Assembly: GCF_015832195.1 (NCBI RefSeq)
Contig: NC_052027.1
Span: 744,001-808,000 of the forward strand
Reading direction: 5' to 3'
DNA from: Motacilla alba alba
Lineage: Eukaryota; Chordata; Aves; Passeriformes; Motacillidae
DNA length: 64,000 nucleotides
The notes below the pieces were generated by a model. The model ran no database searches. It had not been told where the DNA came from and saw nothing but the letters and a program-made list of their open reading frames with translations. Below, piece by piece: positions 54,945 to 64,000 of this stretch. Made by a program: the position numbers and the translations under genes. Every line of letters starts with the position of its first letter. The first letter of the stretch is position 1.

Positions 54945-55285
54945 CAGATGTTCAGACAGGAGGGAATGTTCTCTCTGAGGGCTGGAGCCCCTCTGCAGCC
55001 AGGCTGGGAGAGCTGGGGGGGCTCACCTGGAGAGGAGCAGCTCCAGGGAGAGCTCAGAGCCCTTCCAGGGCCTGGAGGGGCTCCAGGAGAGCTGCAGAGG
55101 GTCTGGGGACAAGGATGGAGGGACAGGACACAGGGAATGGCTCCCACTGCCAGGGGACCTGGATGGCATCTTGGGAATTAGGAATTGTTCCCTGGGAGGG
55201 TGGGCAGCCCTGGCACAGGTGCCCAGAGCAGCTGGGGCTGCCCCTGGATCCCTGGCAGTGCCCAAGGCCAGGATGCACCTCCATG
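54945..55285 (+). mobile_element. CR1-type LINE 3' fragment, plus orientation
   Basis: Sense CR1 order: GGGAGAGCTGGGGGGGCTCA, CCTGGAGAGGAGCAGCTCCA, GAGCCCTTCCAGGGCCTGGA, GGGGCTCCAGGAGAGCTGCA, GGATGGAGGGACAGGACACA, CTCCCACTGCCAG, GAATTGTTCCCTGGGAGGGT and CCCAGAGCAGCTGGGGCTGC. Relative to GRM7 it is inverted. It covers the same element region as 52490-52860 in opposite orientation, so the two could form a long imperfect inverted pair about 2.1 kb apart. Confidence 0.88.
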
Positions 55286-58231
55286 CAATACTTCTAACTA
55301 AGCCCATCACCATTAGAAGGAATTTGTGATGTTTAGTTTTCCAGTCAGCTGTTCCAGAAGCAAAATAGATGCAGTGAAGGGCTGTCAGAGTCTTTCAGTT
55401 ATCAATTTTGAGTGCAAATTCTCATTTCTTAGCAGCCTCCACTGAACAGAAAATCCCTCAAGTGAGGTTAAACATGGAGTATTTTCTCAGGCTGAAACTG
55501 GCCAGATTTAAAACAAAAATGACACTTCAATCCAGCAAATAATTATTCCATAGCACACACTGGAGGCTGATGAGCTGCAGAGCATCTCACAGCTCGGACC
55601 CAGAGCCCTCAAAGAGCTGACTGTCCCCCAGGGCCACCTGCCTGTCCCCAGGTGTGGCCACCGGGCTGCTCCTGGCCTGGGGCACCCCTGGGCTCCCAGG
55701 GCTGTGAGCAGGAGGAGGACAGGCACGGAGCATTGGGGGGTACCTGAACCATTTCCCCCTTCCAACACCCAGCCCAGGTCAGTCTGAGACCACGTCAGGA
55801 CTGCTCTCACAACAGCTCCATACACAGGAACCCAGTAACTGCACTTCTCCTCCAGGAGAGCCGTGCCCACAGCAGGCAGGGACTCCAGAGTGCTGCTGCA
55901 CAGGCTGTGCCAGCCCTGGCAGTGCCCTGGCTCCCAGTGCTCTGGAATCAGCACTGCCTGGTGCCAGTGTCCAGCCTTCCCAAACCCTGGAATCGATCAG
56001 CACTCCATGGTGTCAGTGTCCAGCCCCCCCAGCCCCTGGCTCAGCCCCTGGCCATGCCCATGCCCACCCCCTGCAGGACCTGCTGGGGCTGCACTCCCTG
56101 CCCCAAGCCGTGCCCGAGGCCAGCCTGGCACACCCAGCAGGAATGCCAGCGGAATGCAGAGGCCAAGGCTCTGCCAGCACCCTCCTGGTGCCCTGGCAGC
56201 CCCAGGCCAGGGGGGCAGTGCCAGTGCTGCAGGCACCCCCTGCAGCCCCAGCTGCGACCCTGCAGCTCTGCAGAGGCCTCAGCTGCTGGCTTGCCTTGCT
56301 CACTGATGGACAATTCCCTCACACAGCTACCACGAGGAGTTTTTCAAGCCTGGTATTTCCATCAGCCTCAAGAGCAGAGAAGCCCTATTTGTCACTCCCA
56401 GGAAACAATTTAGAGCCTTTCAAACCCATCTCCCTGTGCATCACAAGCAGAAATTGATACAGTCACGTCAGGGCTCACTCTGTTCATTCCTACTACAAAC
56501 ACCTTACCAGCAAAACAAGTGTCAATTTACAAGCAGGCTGATGTTTTCCTGCTAGCCCGGCTTTGTTTTTAATACACTGCATTGTTTCATGCTGCTTGTT
56601 GTTTTGTATTCCTGGGAGAACAAATCAAAGCAGCAGCCAGGGCTGCAGGAGCTGGAGCAGCAGTGCTGGGGCAGAGATGGAAGCCAGCCTGGAGCAGAGG
56701 AGCACTGGCAGGACCAGCACAAGCCCAAAGCCTCCCTGGGCTTGGGATGAAAAGCATTTCCAAAGCTTTTCTGGACCAAATTTTAAAATCTGCTTAAAGA
56801 ATCTGAGTGGCCAGTTGCTTTTTATAGGACTTGGATGACAGAGTTATTTGTGTGCCTTTGCAGACAGCAATTCCTTACATTATTTCCATTATTACACAGA
56901 AATAAACTGATTTTACAATCTGAGCTCCCAATTATTTTTTGTGCCATTGGAAAAAAAAAAGTTTTCTTTAACAAAACAATTTCTCCTGAGATTTAGGTGT
57001 CTTCCATCTCTCCCTTTCTCATCTCCTTCCTTTAGCAATCTCATCTTCACAGAGCTGCCCTTTCCCTCTCCTCTTTCATTCGCAGGATTGCTTTGAGTGG
57101 TCCCTCGTCCTCCTGGCTGCTTTGTCCCATTTCCCCAGCCCAGCCCTGCCCTTGGATGCTCCGGGTCATCCCGGGGCTCTCCGAGAGCTTCAGCCTCCCG
57201 TCCTCTCTGCCTGAGCTGGGACTTGGCATAATGGCCCTGATTCAGATACAATAAAAACCAATTTGAGCTCTCGGGAGGACTGAATTGATGCTGGAGCTGG
57301 GGCAATTTACACCGGCCAGAGATATTGGTAATTTCTTTTCCTGTGACTCAGAGACTCAATTCAAGCAGCATTCCAACCTTTGCTGATAGAAGTTCTCACC
57401 TATTAGGGCCGGCTAAACATTCTGCAGGCTGAATACAGTGATTTCCGGGCCCTCAGTGAACTGCAGCACAGCAACCAGGTCAGGTACCAGCTTTGGTACC
57501 TGGGCAAAGCCCCTGAGCACACAGGGAACTGGGAGGATACTTATTAATGGCTAGCAATCATTTCTGTCCGTATCAAAGGCTTCCTGACTCCGTGTCCCTG
57601 GGAAAGCAGGAATTCCTGGCTGATGCAGCCACAAATACCAAAGGAGCTCACACATCACCAGATCACCACAACACGCAGGAAAAGCCAGCCCTCAAAAATT
57701 GTTCACCTCGTGGTTCCACCAAGTCAGTGGTCACTGGGCTGGCCCTGGGGAAAAGCAGCTTTTCAGCCTTTTGGGGCCATTCACAGCTTTGGAGGAGGGA
57801 GGGCTGGCCACACCGGGCTAAGGTTCTCTCTTTGCTGCAGCCCTGTGGCTGGGGGGGTGCTGGGGAGGACTCAGAAAACACTGCCTTAGCTGTCAGATCT
57901 GGGGGCCAGATCTCACTTTCAGTCATTTGTTTGTCCGTTTTTACACAAATATTCCATCCTCAAAGGCTTTATCGGGTCCAGCTCCAGTGGTGGGAAGGAG
58001 GAGACCTCTCAGAGCTGTACCACCCATGTCAGGGTCTCCCCTTTCCCAGGCAAACCCCCCGGCAGCTTTTGGTAACGGGTTTGTGAACAATTTTTAAGTT
58101 AGATATCTTTTTAACACAGCTGCACCAATGAACATTTCTCATATAATTACGTATATAATAAAAATAGTCACAATAATCATAATCACCATCATAATTTGAG
58201 AATAAAATAAGAAAAGCTGGGTTTTCCTTAC
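55286..58231. other. GRM7 intronic sequence downstream of the 7b exon
   Basis: Mostly unique. 55935-56030 is a two-copy duplication around GGAATCAGCACTGCCTGGTG / GGAATCGATCAGCACTCCAT. The 150 bp next to the 7b donor (58080-58231) is AT-rich (ATAATTACGTATATAATAAA) and repeat-free, as conserved intron flanks of regulated exons often are. No further exon seen. Confidence 0.5.
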
Positions 58232-58324
58232 CTTTTTGGAAAGCAGGCAAAAGCTATACAGTAGGTGGAAGAGTGTACCAAGTAACAGACTTTTGAACAC
58301 TCTTTCTTACTGGTGGTATAGAGT
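58232..58324 (-). CDS. GRM7: GRM7 alternative cassette exon, mGluR7b C-terminus
   Basis: This 93-bp exon has the acceptor TTTACTTTCCCTGTAG before 58324 and the donor AAAAAG|GTAAGG after 58232, both strong. In the phase shared with the 7a exon it starts with AC of a split codon and encodes SIPPVRKSVQKSVTWY followed by TLPPTV, then TAG at 58254-58256. From memory, mammalian mGluR7b arises by insertion of an exon of about 92 bp whose tail reads CIPPVRKSVQKSVTWY then TIPPTV. The match is therefore nearly exact, with Ser for Cys and Leu for Ile. Inclusion replaces the 7a end and its LVI ligand with a tail ending PTV. The stop lies 22 nt before the exon end, so it should not trigger nonsense-mediated decay. 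Another frame of this exon stays open and continues past the donor; phase rules it out. Confidence 0.96.
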
Positions 58325-58592
58325 CTACAGGGAAAGTAAATACATTGAGTGTAGGATGGGTCTGGGCACAAGGAACACTCACTGCCCTGCCACGAGTCCC
58401 TGGCACTCATCTGACTCCCCCTGGGGCACCAGCACAGGAAATCAGCCCTGGAGCACCAAACCAGCCAGGCCAGGGAGCCCAGGTACCTCCAGCCTCGGGA
58501 GCTGCTCTCAGGAGGGCAGGGCTGGCTGAGCAGGCTTTTCCCTGCTCTCCCCTGAACCCGCCTGGGTTTTGGCTGCACTTTCAGACCCCCTG

Positions 58593-59592
58593 NNNNNNNN
58601 NNNNNNNNNNNNNNNNNNNNNNNNNNNNNNNNNNNNNNNNNNNNNNNNNNNNNNNNNNNNNNNNNNNNNNNNNNNNNNNNNNNNNNNNNNNNNNNNNNNN
58701 NNNNNNNNNNNNNNNNNNNNNNNNNNNNNNNNNNNNNNNNNNNNNNNNNNNNNNNNNNNNNNNNNNNNNNNNNNNNNNNNNNNNNNNNNNNNNNNNNNNN
58801 NNNNNNNNNNNNNNNNNNNNNNNNNNNNNNNNNNNNNNNNNNNNNNNNNNNNNNNNNNNNNNNNNNNNNNNNNNNNNNNNNNNNNNNNNNNNNNNNNNNN
58901 NNNNNNNNNNNNNNNNNNNNNNNNNNNNNNNNNNNNNNNNNNNNNNNNNNNNNNNNNNNNNNNNNNNNNNNNNNNNNNNNNNNNNNNNNNNNNNNNNNNN
59001 NNNNNNNNNNNNNNNNNNNNNNNNNNNNNNNNNNNNNNNNNNNNNNNNNNNNNNNNNNNNNNNNNNNNNNNNNNNNNNNNNNNNNNNNNNNNNNNNNNNN
59101 NNNNNNNNNNNNNNNNNNNNNNNNNNNNNNNNNNNNNNNNNNNNNNNNNNNNNNNNNNNNNNNNNNNNNNNNNNNNNNNNNNNNNNNNNNNNNNNNNNNN
59201 NNNNNNNNNNNNNNNNNNNNNNNNNNNNNNNNNNNNNNNNNNNNNNNNNNNNNNNNNNNNNNNNNNNNNNNNNNNNNNNNNNNNNNNNNNNNNNNNNNNN
59301 NNNNNNNNNNNNNNNNNNNNNNNNNNNNNNNNNNNNNNNNNNNNNNNNNNNNNNNNNNNNNNNNNNNNNNNNNNNNNNNNNNNNNNNNNNNNNNNNNNNN
59401 NNNNNNNNNNNNNNNNNNNNNNNNNNNNNNNNNNNNNNNNNNNNNNNNNNNNNNNNNNNNNNNNNNNNNNNNNNNNNNNNNNNNNNNNNNNNNNNNNNNN
59501 NNNNNNNNNNNNNNNNNNNNNNNNNNNNNNNNNNNNNNNNNNNNNNNNNNNNNNNNNNNNNNNNNNNNNNNNNNNNNNNNNNNNNNNNNNNN
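58593..59592. other. Assembly gap, exactly 1,000 N
   Basis: The run of N is exactly 1,000 long, which suggests a placeholder rather than a measured distance. The left edge (58500-58592) is GC-rich with CAGGAGGGCAGGGCTGGCTG; the right edge resumes with ATTAAATTCCAATTCCATTT. It starts 268 bp upstream of the mGluR7b exon. Confidence 0.99.
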
Positions 59593-62285
59593 ATTAAATT
59601 CCAATTCCATTTCCAATCAGCCCGGCCCATCACCACATCTGTTAATTGTGTCAGTGTGCTCCAGAGGGGCTCCAGAGCTGGTTTGGAGTGTGGGGTGTCT
59701 GAGGGGGCTCCTTCTGAGCAGCACAGGGCTCCTGCAGGGTTTGCAGTCTGAGCAGCACCTGCACGGGTGTTTTTGGACTTGTGGTGCTCTGAGGGCTCAG
59801 GTGACTCCCGTGAAGTTGAAAACATTTGTGTTCAGAGCAGGTGCTGGGCTGGCACACCCTGCAGAATGCAGATGTGCAGCTCGGGCTGGGGAAGAAGAGC
59901 AGAAATAATTGAGAAGCCACTGAAAAACGGAGTCAGGCTGTGATGGGACGAGTTAGCAGCAGTGGGACTTGTGAGGAGATGACTAAAATCTCTCTTTGAT
60001 GATTAAAAATGAGTGGATAGCTGCTGCAGTTGTAATGCCTGTCACTGGCACTCCAGATTGTGGCCCAAGTCACAGCTGTCTCTTGCAGACTTGAGGAATA
60101 GTTACGTTTTACTCGAAGAATTAACATTCTGTGTCCTGTTTTATGGGGATTTCAGTTCCTTTGGATAGAAGCCACGTGCACTCTGGGCCTTGGCTTTCTG
60201 CTGAACGGATCTCTTTGCCCTCCTTGCTCCCAGTTTGTGCACCCAGGTTTGTTTTCCCGGCTGCTGGCTCGCTCGGGGCAGATGTTCTTGTTCAGTGCAC
60301 CAATGAGCAGAGCTCTGGAAAGTTCCCCTGCTCTGCTGGGGCTGCCCAGACTGACAGGGGCACTGACATTTGGGCAATTTGTCTCCAGGACCTCTGATCA
60401 TTGTGGATTCAATGTGGTAAATGTGATTTTTGGCTCAGGGACAGGGAGCCGTGGCTCTGGGAAAGCTGCAGCTTGGAGCTCAGGGGTTTTCCTTCCAACC
60501 ACTGAGAAGATGATTTGGGGAACTCTGAATTCCCCAGGATTTATTGGAAAGCTTTTTTCCTCTTTCTTTATTAATTTTCCCAACACCTTCAGCAAGGGAT
60601 GGAATCTGTTTTGAGGGGAGCTGTCTCTGTGTTCATTATTTTATCATCCAACTGGAAAACTGCTCCAAACTTTCAACCCTCCAAAATCACGGAATCTTGA
60701 GGAATTTCCAGACCAGCCAGTTTAATCTGTTTTCACTTAACTACAGAACTTCTGAAGGAAACGTGATGTTAAGAAAAATACCTAAATATTTATAATAATA
60801 GGAAATGGTGTTGGAGGGAGCACAGGGACCAGGGACAGCCTGCCTTCACTTGCTGCAGGGCAGAATATGGCACTGGAAATATAAAAAAACGAAGAAATCA
60901 AGGCTTTGTTTCCTTCTAAAACTAAGAAAAATGGGTTGAGCAAATGTGGAGGTTTAAATGAAGTTGAGTCAGGAGACTTCCCCAAAGAAAAATGAGCTTT
61001 TGTTTTCGGAAGTACCTTGAATTTTTATTGAAGATGGGTGTGACTCGCTTGGGATTAAACATAATTTGTGTTAGTTTTAAACCAATAAACAAGTGCAGAT
61101 TTGAGCAAGAGCTTCGTTTCTGTAGAGGCCTTTGGGAAGGTGCTGAGCTCCCTGAGTCTCTGCAGCCCCTGCTGCCCTTTGGCTCTTCCACACTCGTGGA
61201 CAGCCATCCACCTCTGCTCCTGCTTTATTAACGCTTTGCCAATAACTTTTTTGGCTCCGTGCAAAACAAATCTCCTAAATTACAGGGCTGTGGTGGAGTT
61301 TTCAATTAGACATTACACAAAAGCTAACAGCTCACTCTTGTGCTCCTCTGCATCCTCTCTCCCAATAAATCCTGGGCTCTGGCACGTCCTCGTGCAGACA
61401 CTCTGCTGCTTCTGAGCAGGAATGATGTAATGGGGTTACTAGAAAGGGCAATAATATAGATTTTCTCCAGGCATTGTGTCATCAGAAGGGTGTAAATCTG
61501 ACCAGTTTGAAAAATCCAAATCAATTTATTGTGCATTATGAAAATCCCTTGATATATTTTCTGTATTGCAGAACATTGTTGCTTCCAAGTGCTCTGCTTT
61601 GAAAAACAGAGCTGTTACTTGTAAAGGGATTTTCCTAAATCAAAGCTTGGCCATAAAAAACTGAAGGTGGCAAAGGATATAATTTCCCCCCCAATTTTGG
61701 ATCAGACATCTTGTATTTTAAGAAGAGGAGACAGTGGAGAAATGTTTCCCCAGTGGTGACACCTGTAAATTCTGGGAGTTATGTGATACTGGACTGAATT
61801 TATCCCTCTGGATGACCAGAAACCAGCACTGCAGATCCCAGTGCATCTTGTGCTCCGTGGCCAGAGCCCTGGGGCAGATTGCGTGGCCTTCAGGAAATGC
61901 CACTTTCCACTTCTCAGGGATGAAATACCCTGTGAGGAGCGCGTGGCTCTGCAGGGGTGACAGGGGGGACAGCCCTGCAGCCCCCAGGCCACCCTCAAGA
62001 ACCCAGCTGTGGGTTATTCCCTGTCCCTGGCTGTTTTGGGACAGCTGGGTCCTGCCTGTCTCCCCCCTCAGTGCTGGCTGGGTGAGAGGGCAGCGACAGG
62101 GGGTTACCCAAAATTCAGGTGCTTTCACTCTGCTCTGAGGGGGGCTCTGGGGGTGCAGTCAGGAGCGTTTGTGGAGCCTGGAATGTGGAGTTTTCCTGGC
62201 TGGTTGCATTTTCCTGTCCCACCTTTGCAGCTGCCTCTGTTCTGGTGGTTCCTGGGCAGTCAGTGGGAGCTGAGCTGAGGCACAG

Positions 62286-62315
62286 AGGAGGAGGATGATG
62301 ATGATGATGATGATG
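62286..62315. repeat. (GAG)n(GAT)n microsatellite
   Basis: Three GAG-type triplets followed by about seven GAT triplets, uninterrupted. Confidence 0.95.
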
Positions 62316-63302
62316 TGCTTGGCATCCTCAGGAGGCTGGAGAGGAGTGAAAGCCTGGGCTGGCTGGAGGTGTCTGTCAGAGGAGCTGGAGAGCCCAGGCA
62401 TGGCCGTGGTGTTATAGATCTGGAGCTCCAATGACCAAATGACACTGGAAATGCCAAAGGAATTGTGCAGGCTGATCACAAACTCTGTCTCCTGCTGCAG
62501 GCCCCAGCATCCTCTGCGTTTGCTTTTGCACCCAGTTCAAGTTCCAGCCCAGCAAACTCTCAGGTGTGGCAGGAGACTCCCAACACCCAACGTGACATTG
62601 TCCTTTTCCCAGGGGCAGAGCTCTTATTCTAGAGCTAGCACAGGAACTCCCAAACAGGCAGAGCTATGAGCGCTATTTATAATTTCCCAGCAATAAAAAT
62701 GTAGTTCTGGTGGTGTGTGGAATAATTTACAGCCTCACCACTGTAACACTGATGGCATTGCAGTGGTACTGAGGCAGCTGAGAGCCCTGGCCAGCAGTGG
62801 TTGGGGCCGATGAGCAAAAGCCTGGATATTTATCCATAAATTCCATGGCAGCATTTCCAGCATTGCTCGTCCTGGAGATTCCTGGATGAATATTGATTTT
62901 TGTTGCCCAGTAACGTGCTGGCTGTGTGTCTCAGTGGGCTGCTGAGGGTGTCCCAGTGGGATGTGTTTGGGAGTGCCCCGGAGGGCTCTGCAGTGGGGCT
63001 GGGCTGCTCTTTGTGCCCTGGGCTGGGCTGTGTGCAGGGTCTGGCAGTCGGAGGCTTTGCAGGAGCTTTGCAGGTCCTCTTTTGGGCAGGGCACTGAGCC
63101 CTGACCCGCTGGAGGAGCTCTGGAGGGTTTTCCTGCGGGGTGTTGGAGCTCAGGGATCTCCCCTGCCCCAGGGACAGGGAGTATGAGCTGTGGTCCTGAG
63201 GGGGGGGATTGGCACAAGGCACTTCTGAACAGGAATTCTGCTGCTTCTGGGAGTTGTTCTGGACAAAGGGCCCGTTCCTGGAGGGATCTGCAAGCTGGGT
63301 GG

Positions 63303-63450
63303 AGAATCACAGAATAATGAGGCTGGAAGGAGACCTCTAAGATCATCGAGTCCAGCCTATGAGGTGGCCTCAGTGTTGATTAATGACTGGATTCCATCTT
63401 AAACTGATTGCCAACTCGAAGGGCTCCGTGATTCCCTGGAGGCACTGGTT
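63303..63450 (-). mobile_element. CR1-type LINE 3' end, minus orientation
   Basis: GAGAATCACAGAATAATGAG, GCTGGAAGGAGACCTCTAAG and ATCATCGAGTCCAGCC give the canonical antisense CR1 3' terminus, including an AATCACAGAAT remnant of the terminal short repeat. Homology fades after about 63400, so the copy is short. Confidence 0.85.
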
Positions 63451-64000
63451 TAATGAAGTTCTGCTTCACAGAAATCCCTCGGCAGTGAGGTTTGTGAGTC
63501 CCAGTTTGGGAGGGCTTACTGCGCGCTGGGAAACGGGAGCTTTGGGGGGATAATTGGATTTCACTCCTGGTTTCCCATCACGGAGGCAAAAGCATCCAAG
63601 AATGGAGTGGTGCTTTCTGCTTGGGTGAGTGCCCATCTCCCAGCTCCAGCTTTGCTCTCACAGATCCGATTTCCCCTCTGCTGTGTCCTGTGCGCTGGAA
63701 AAGTGGGATGTAGGGAAAGCAGTTTCCAAGCTGTCTTCTTAAGTGAACTTGGGGACCCTTTTATTTTTAGATTAGCAAAATAGGTTAATTTAAGAGTTGC
63801 TAATTGCTCGGCAGCTTTTATTGATCATTTCTCAACTGTTTTGACTACCAGGCTTTTCCATTCCTCTGCTGTTTGAAGTGATTTTGTAAGATATCTACTT
63901 AGGTGATTATTATGAGCTAATAGATATTATGAGCTATTCACAATTCAGATTTCAAGGCTTGCAGATGGAATTTGAATCAAGTCATGAAAGATTTCTGCCA

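Larger units (their letters stand above)
42849..58231 (-). other. GRM7: GRM7 intron between the 7b cassette and the last exon
   Basis: About 15.4 kb on the minus strand, from the donor GTAAGG next to 58232 to the acceptor TTGCAG next to 42848. It contains five CR1 fragments, four minisatellites and two CpG-rich patches (one around 45.9-46.3 kb, one at the acceptor end), listed separately. I found no other exon of GRM7 (for example the additional C-terminal variants described in humans), but short alternative exons cannot be excluded by eye. Confidence 0.88.
58325..64000 (-). other. GRM7: GRM7 intron upstream of the 7b exon (partial, contains gap)
   Basis: From the 7b acceptor to the window end. 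Apart from the 1,000-N gap it holds unique sequence, AT-rich at 60540-60800, 61000-61700 and 63730-64000, a (GAT)n microsatellite and one CR1 end. I looked on the minus strand for the exon encoding the proximal tail (family sequence around KRKRSFKAVVTAATM) and did not find it in the sequenced part. It is in the gap or beyond 64000. Confidence 0.85.

Noticed and set aside
58228..58330. Alternative frame of the 7b exon (LYTTSKKECSKVCYLV...)
   Set aside because: It stays open across the exon but is in the wrong phase relative to the 7a exon and does not match any GRM7 tail; the phase-correct frame matches mGluR7b.
58228..59825. Open frames of 340-470 codons spanning the N run
   Set aside because: They exist only because N codons are not counted as stops.
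59593..64000. Preceding GRM7 exon (proximal C-terminal tail)
   Set aside because: I searched the minus strand for the expected SFKAVVTAATM-type sequence with a donor one base into a codon and did not see it.

Overview
The window is vertebrate nuclear DNA, almost certainly from a bird and probably a songbird. It has no bacterial-style gene packing. It carries many 3' fragments of CR1-type LINEs, one solo endogenous-retrovirus LTR, AT-rich unique islands set in GC-rich sequence, and about 25 unrelated GC-rich minisatellites. An assembly gap of exactly 1,000 N lies at 58593-59592. The bird assignment is an inference from this repeat content.

The one gene I can identify is GRM7 (metabotropic glutamate receptor 7), on the minus strand. 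Two alternative 3' coding exons are present. The exon at 58232-58324 encodes the mGluR7b tail (SIPPVRKSVQKSVTWY then TLPPTV, stop) between good splice sites. The exon starting at 42848 encodes the mGluR7a tail (PAAKKKYVSYNNLVI, stop) and continues into a 3' UTR of about 1.4 kb, with two AATAAA signals on the minus strand at 41392-41434. Both exons fit an upstream exon that ends one base into a codon. Skipping the 58.2-kb exon gives 7a with its C-terminal LVI PDZ ligand; including it gives 7b ending in PTV. The upstream exons (extracellular domain, seven-helix domain, proximal tail) are not visible here.

Layout: 1-41.4 kb lies downstream of GRM7. It holds minisatellites, CR1 remnants, a solo LTR (about 24.58-24.95 kb) and AT-rich unique islands, with no exon I can support. 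41.4-42.8 kb is the GRM7 3' UTR, which contains a GC-rich minisatellite next to the stop codon. 42.85-58.23 kb is the intron between the 7a and 7b exons; a second minisatellite lies 67 bp or more upstream of the 7a exon, and a third has grown inside a CR1 copy. 58.3-64 kb is the next intron, including the gap.

Most long open frames in the window run through minisatellites and are not genes. Boundaries of repeats and CR1 fragments were read by eye and may be off by about 10-30 bp.
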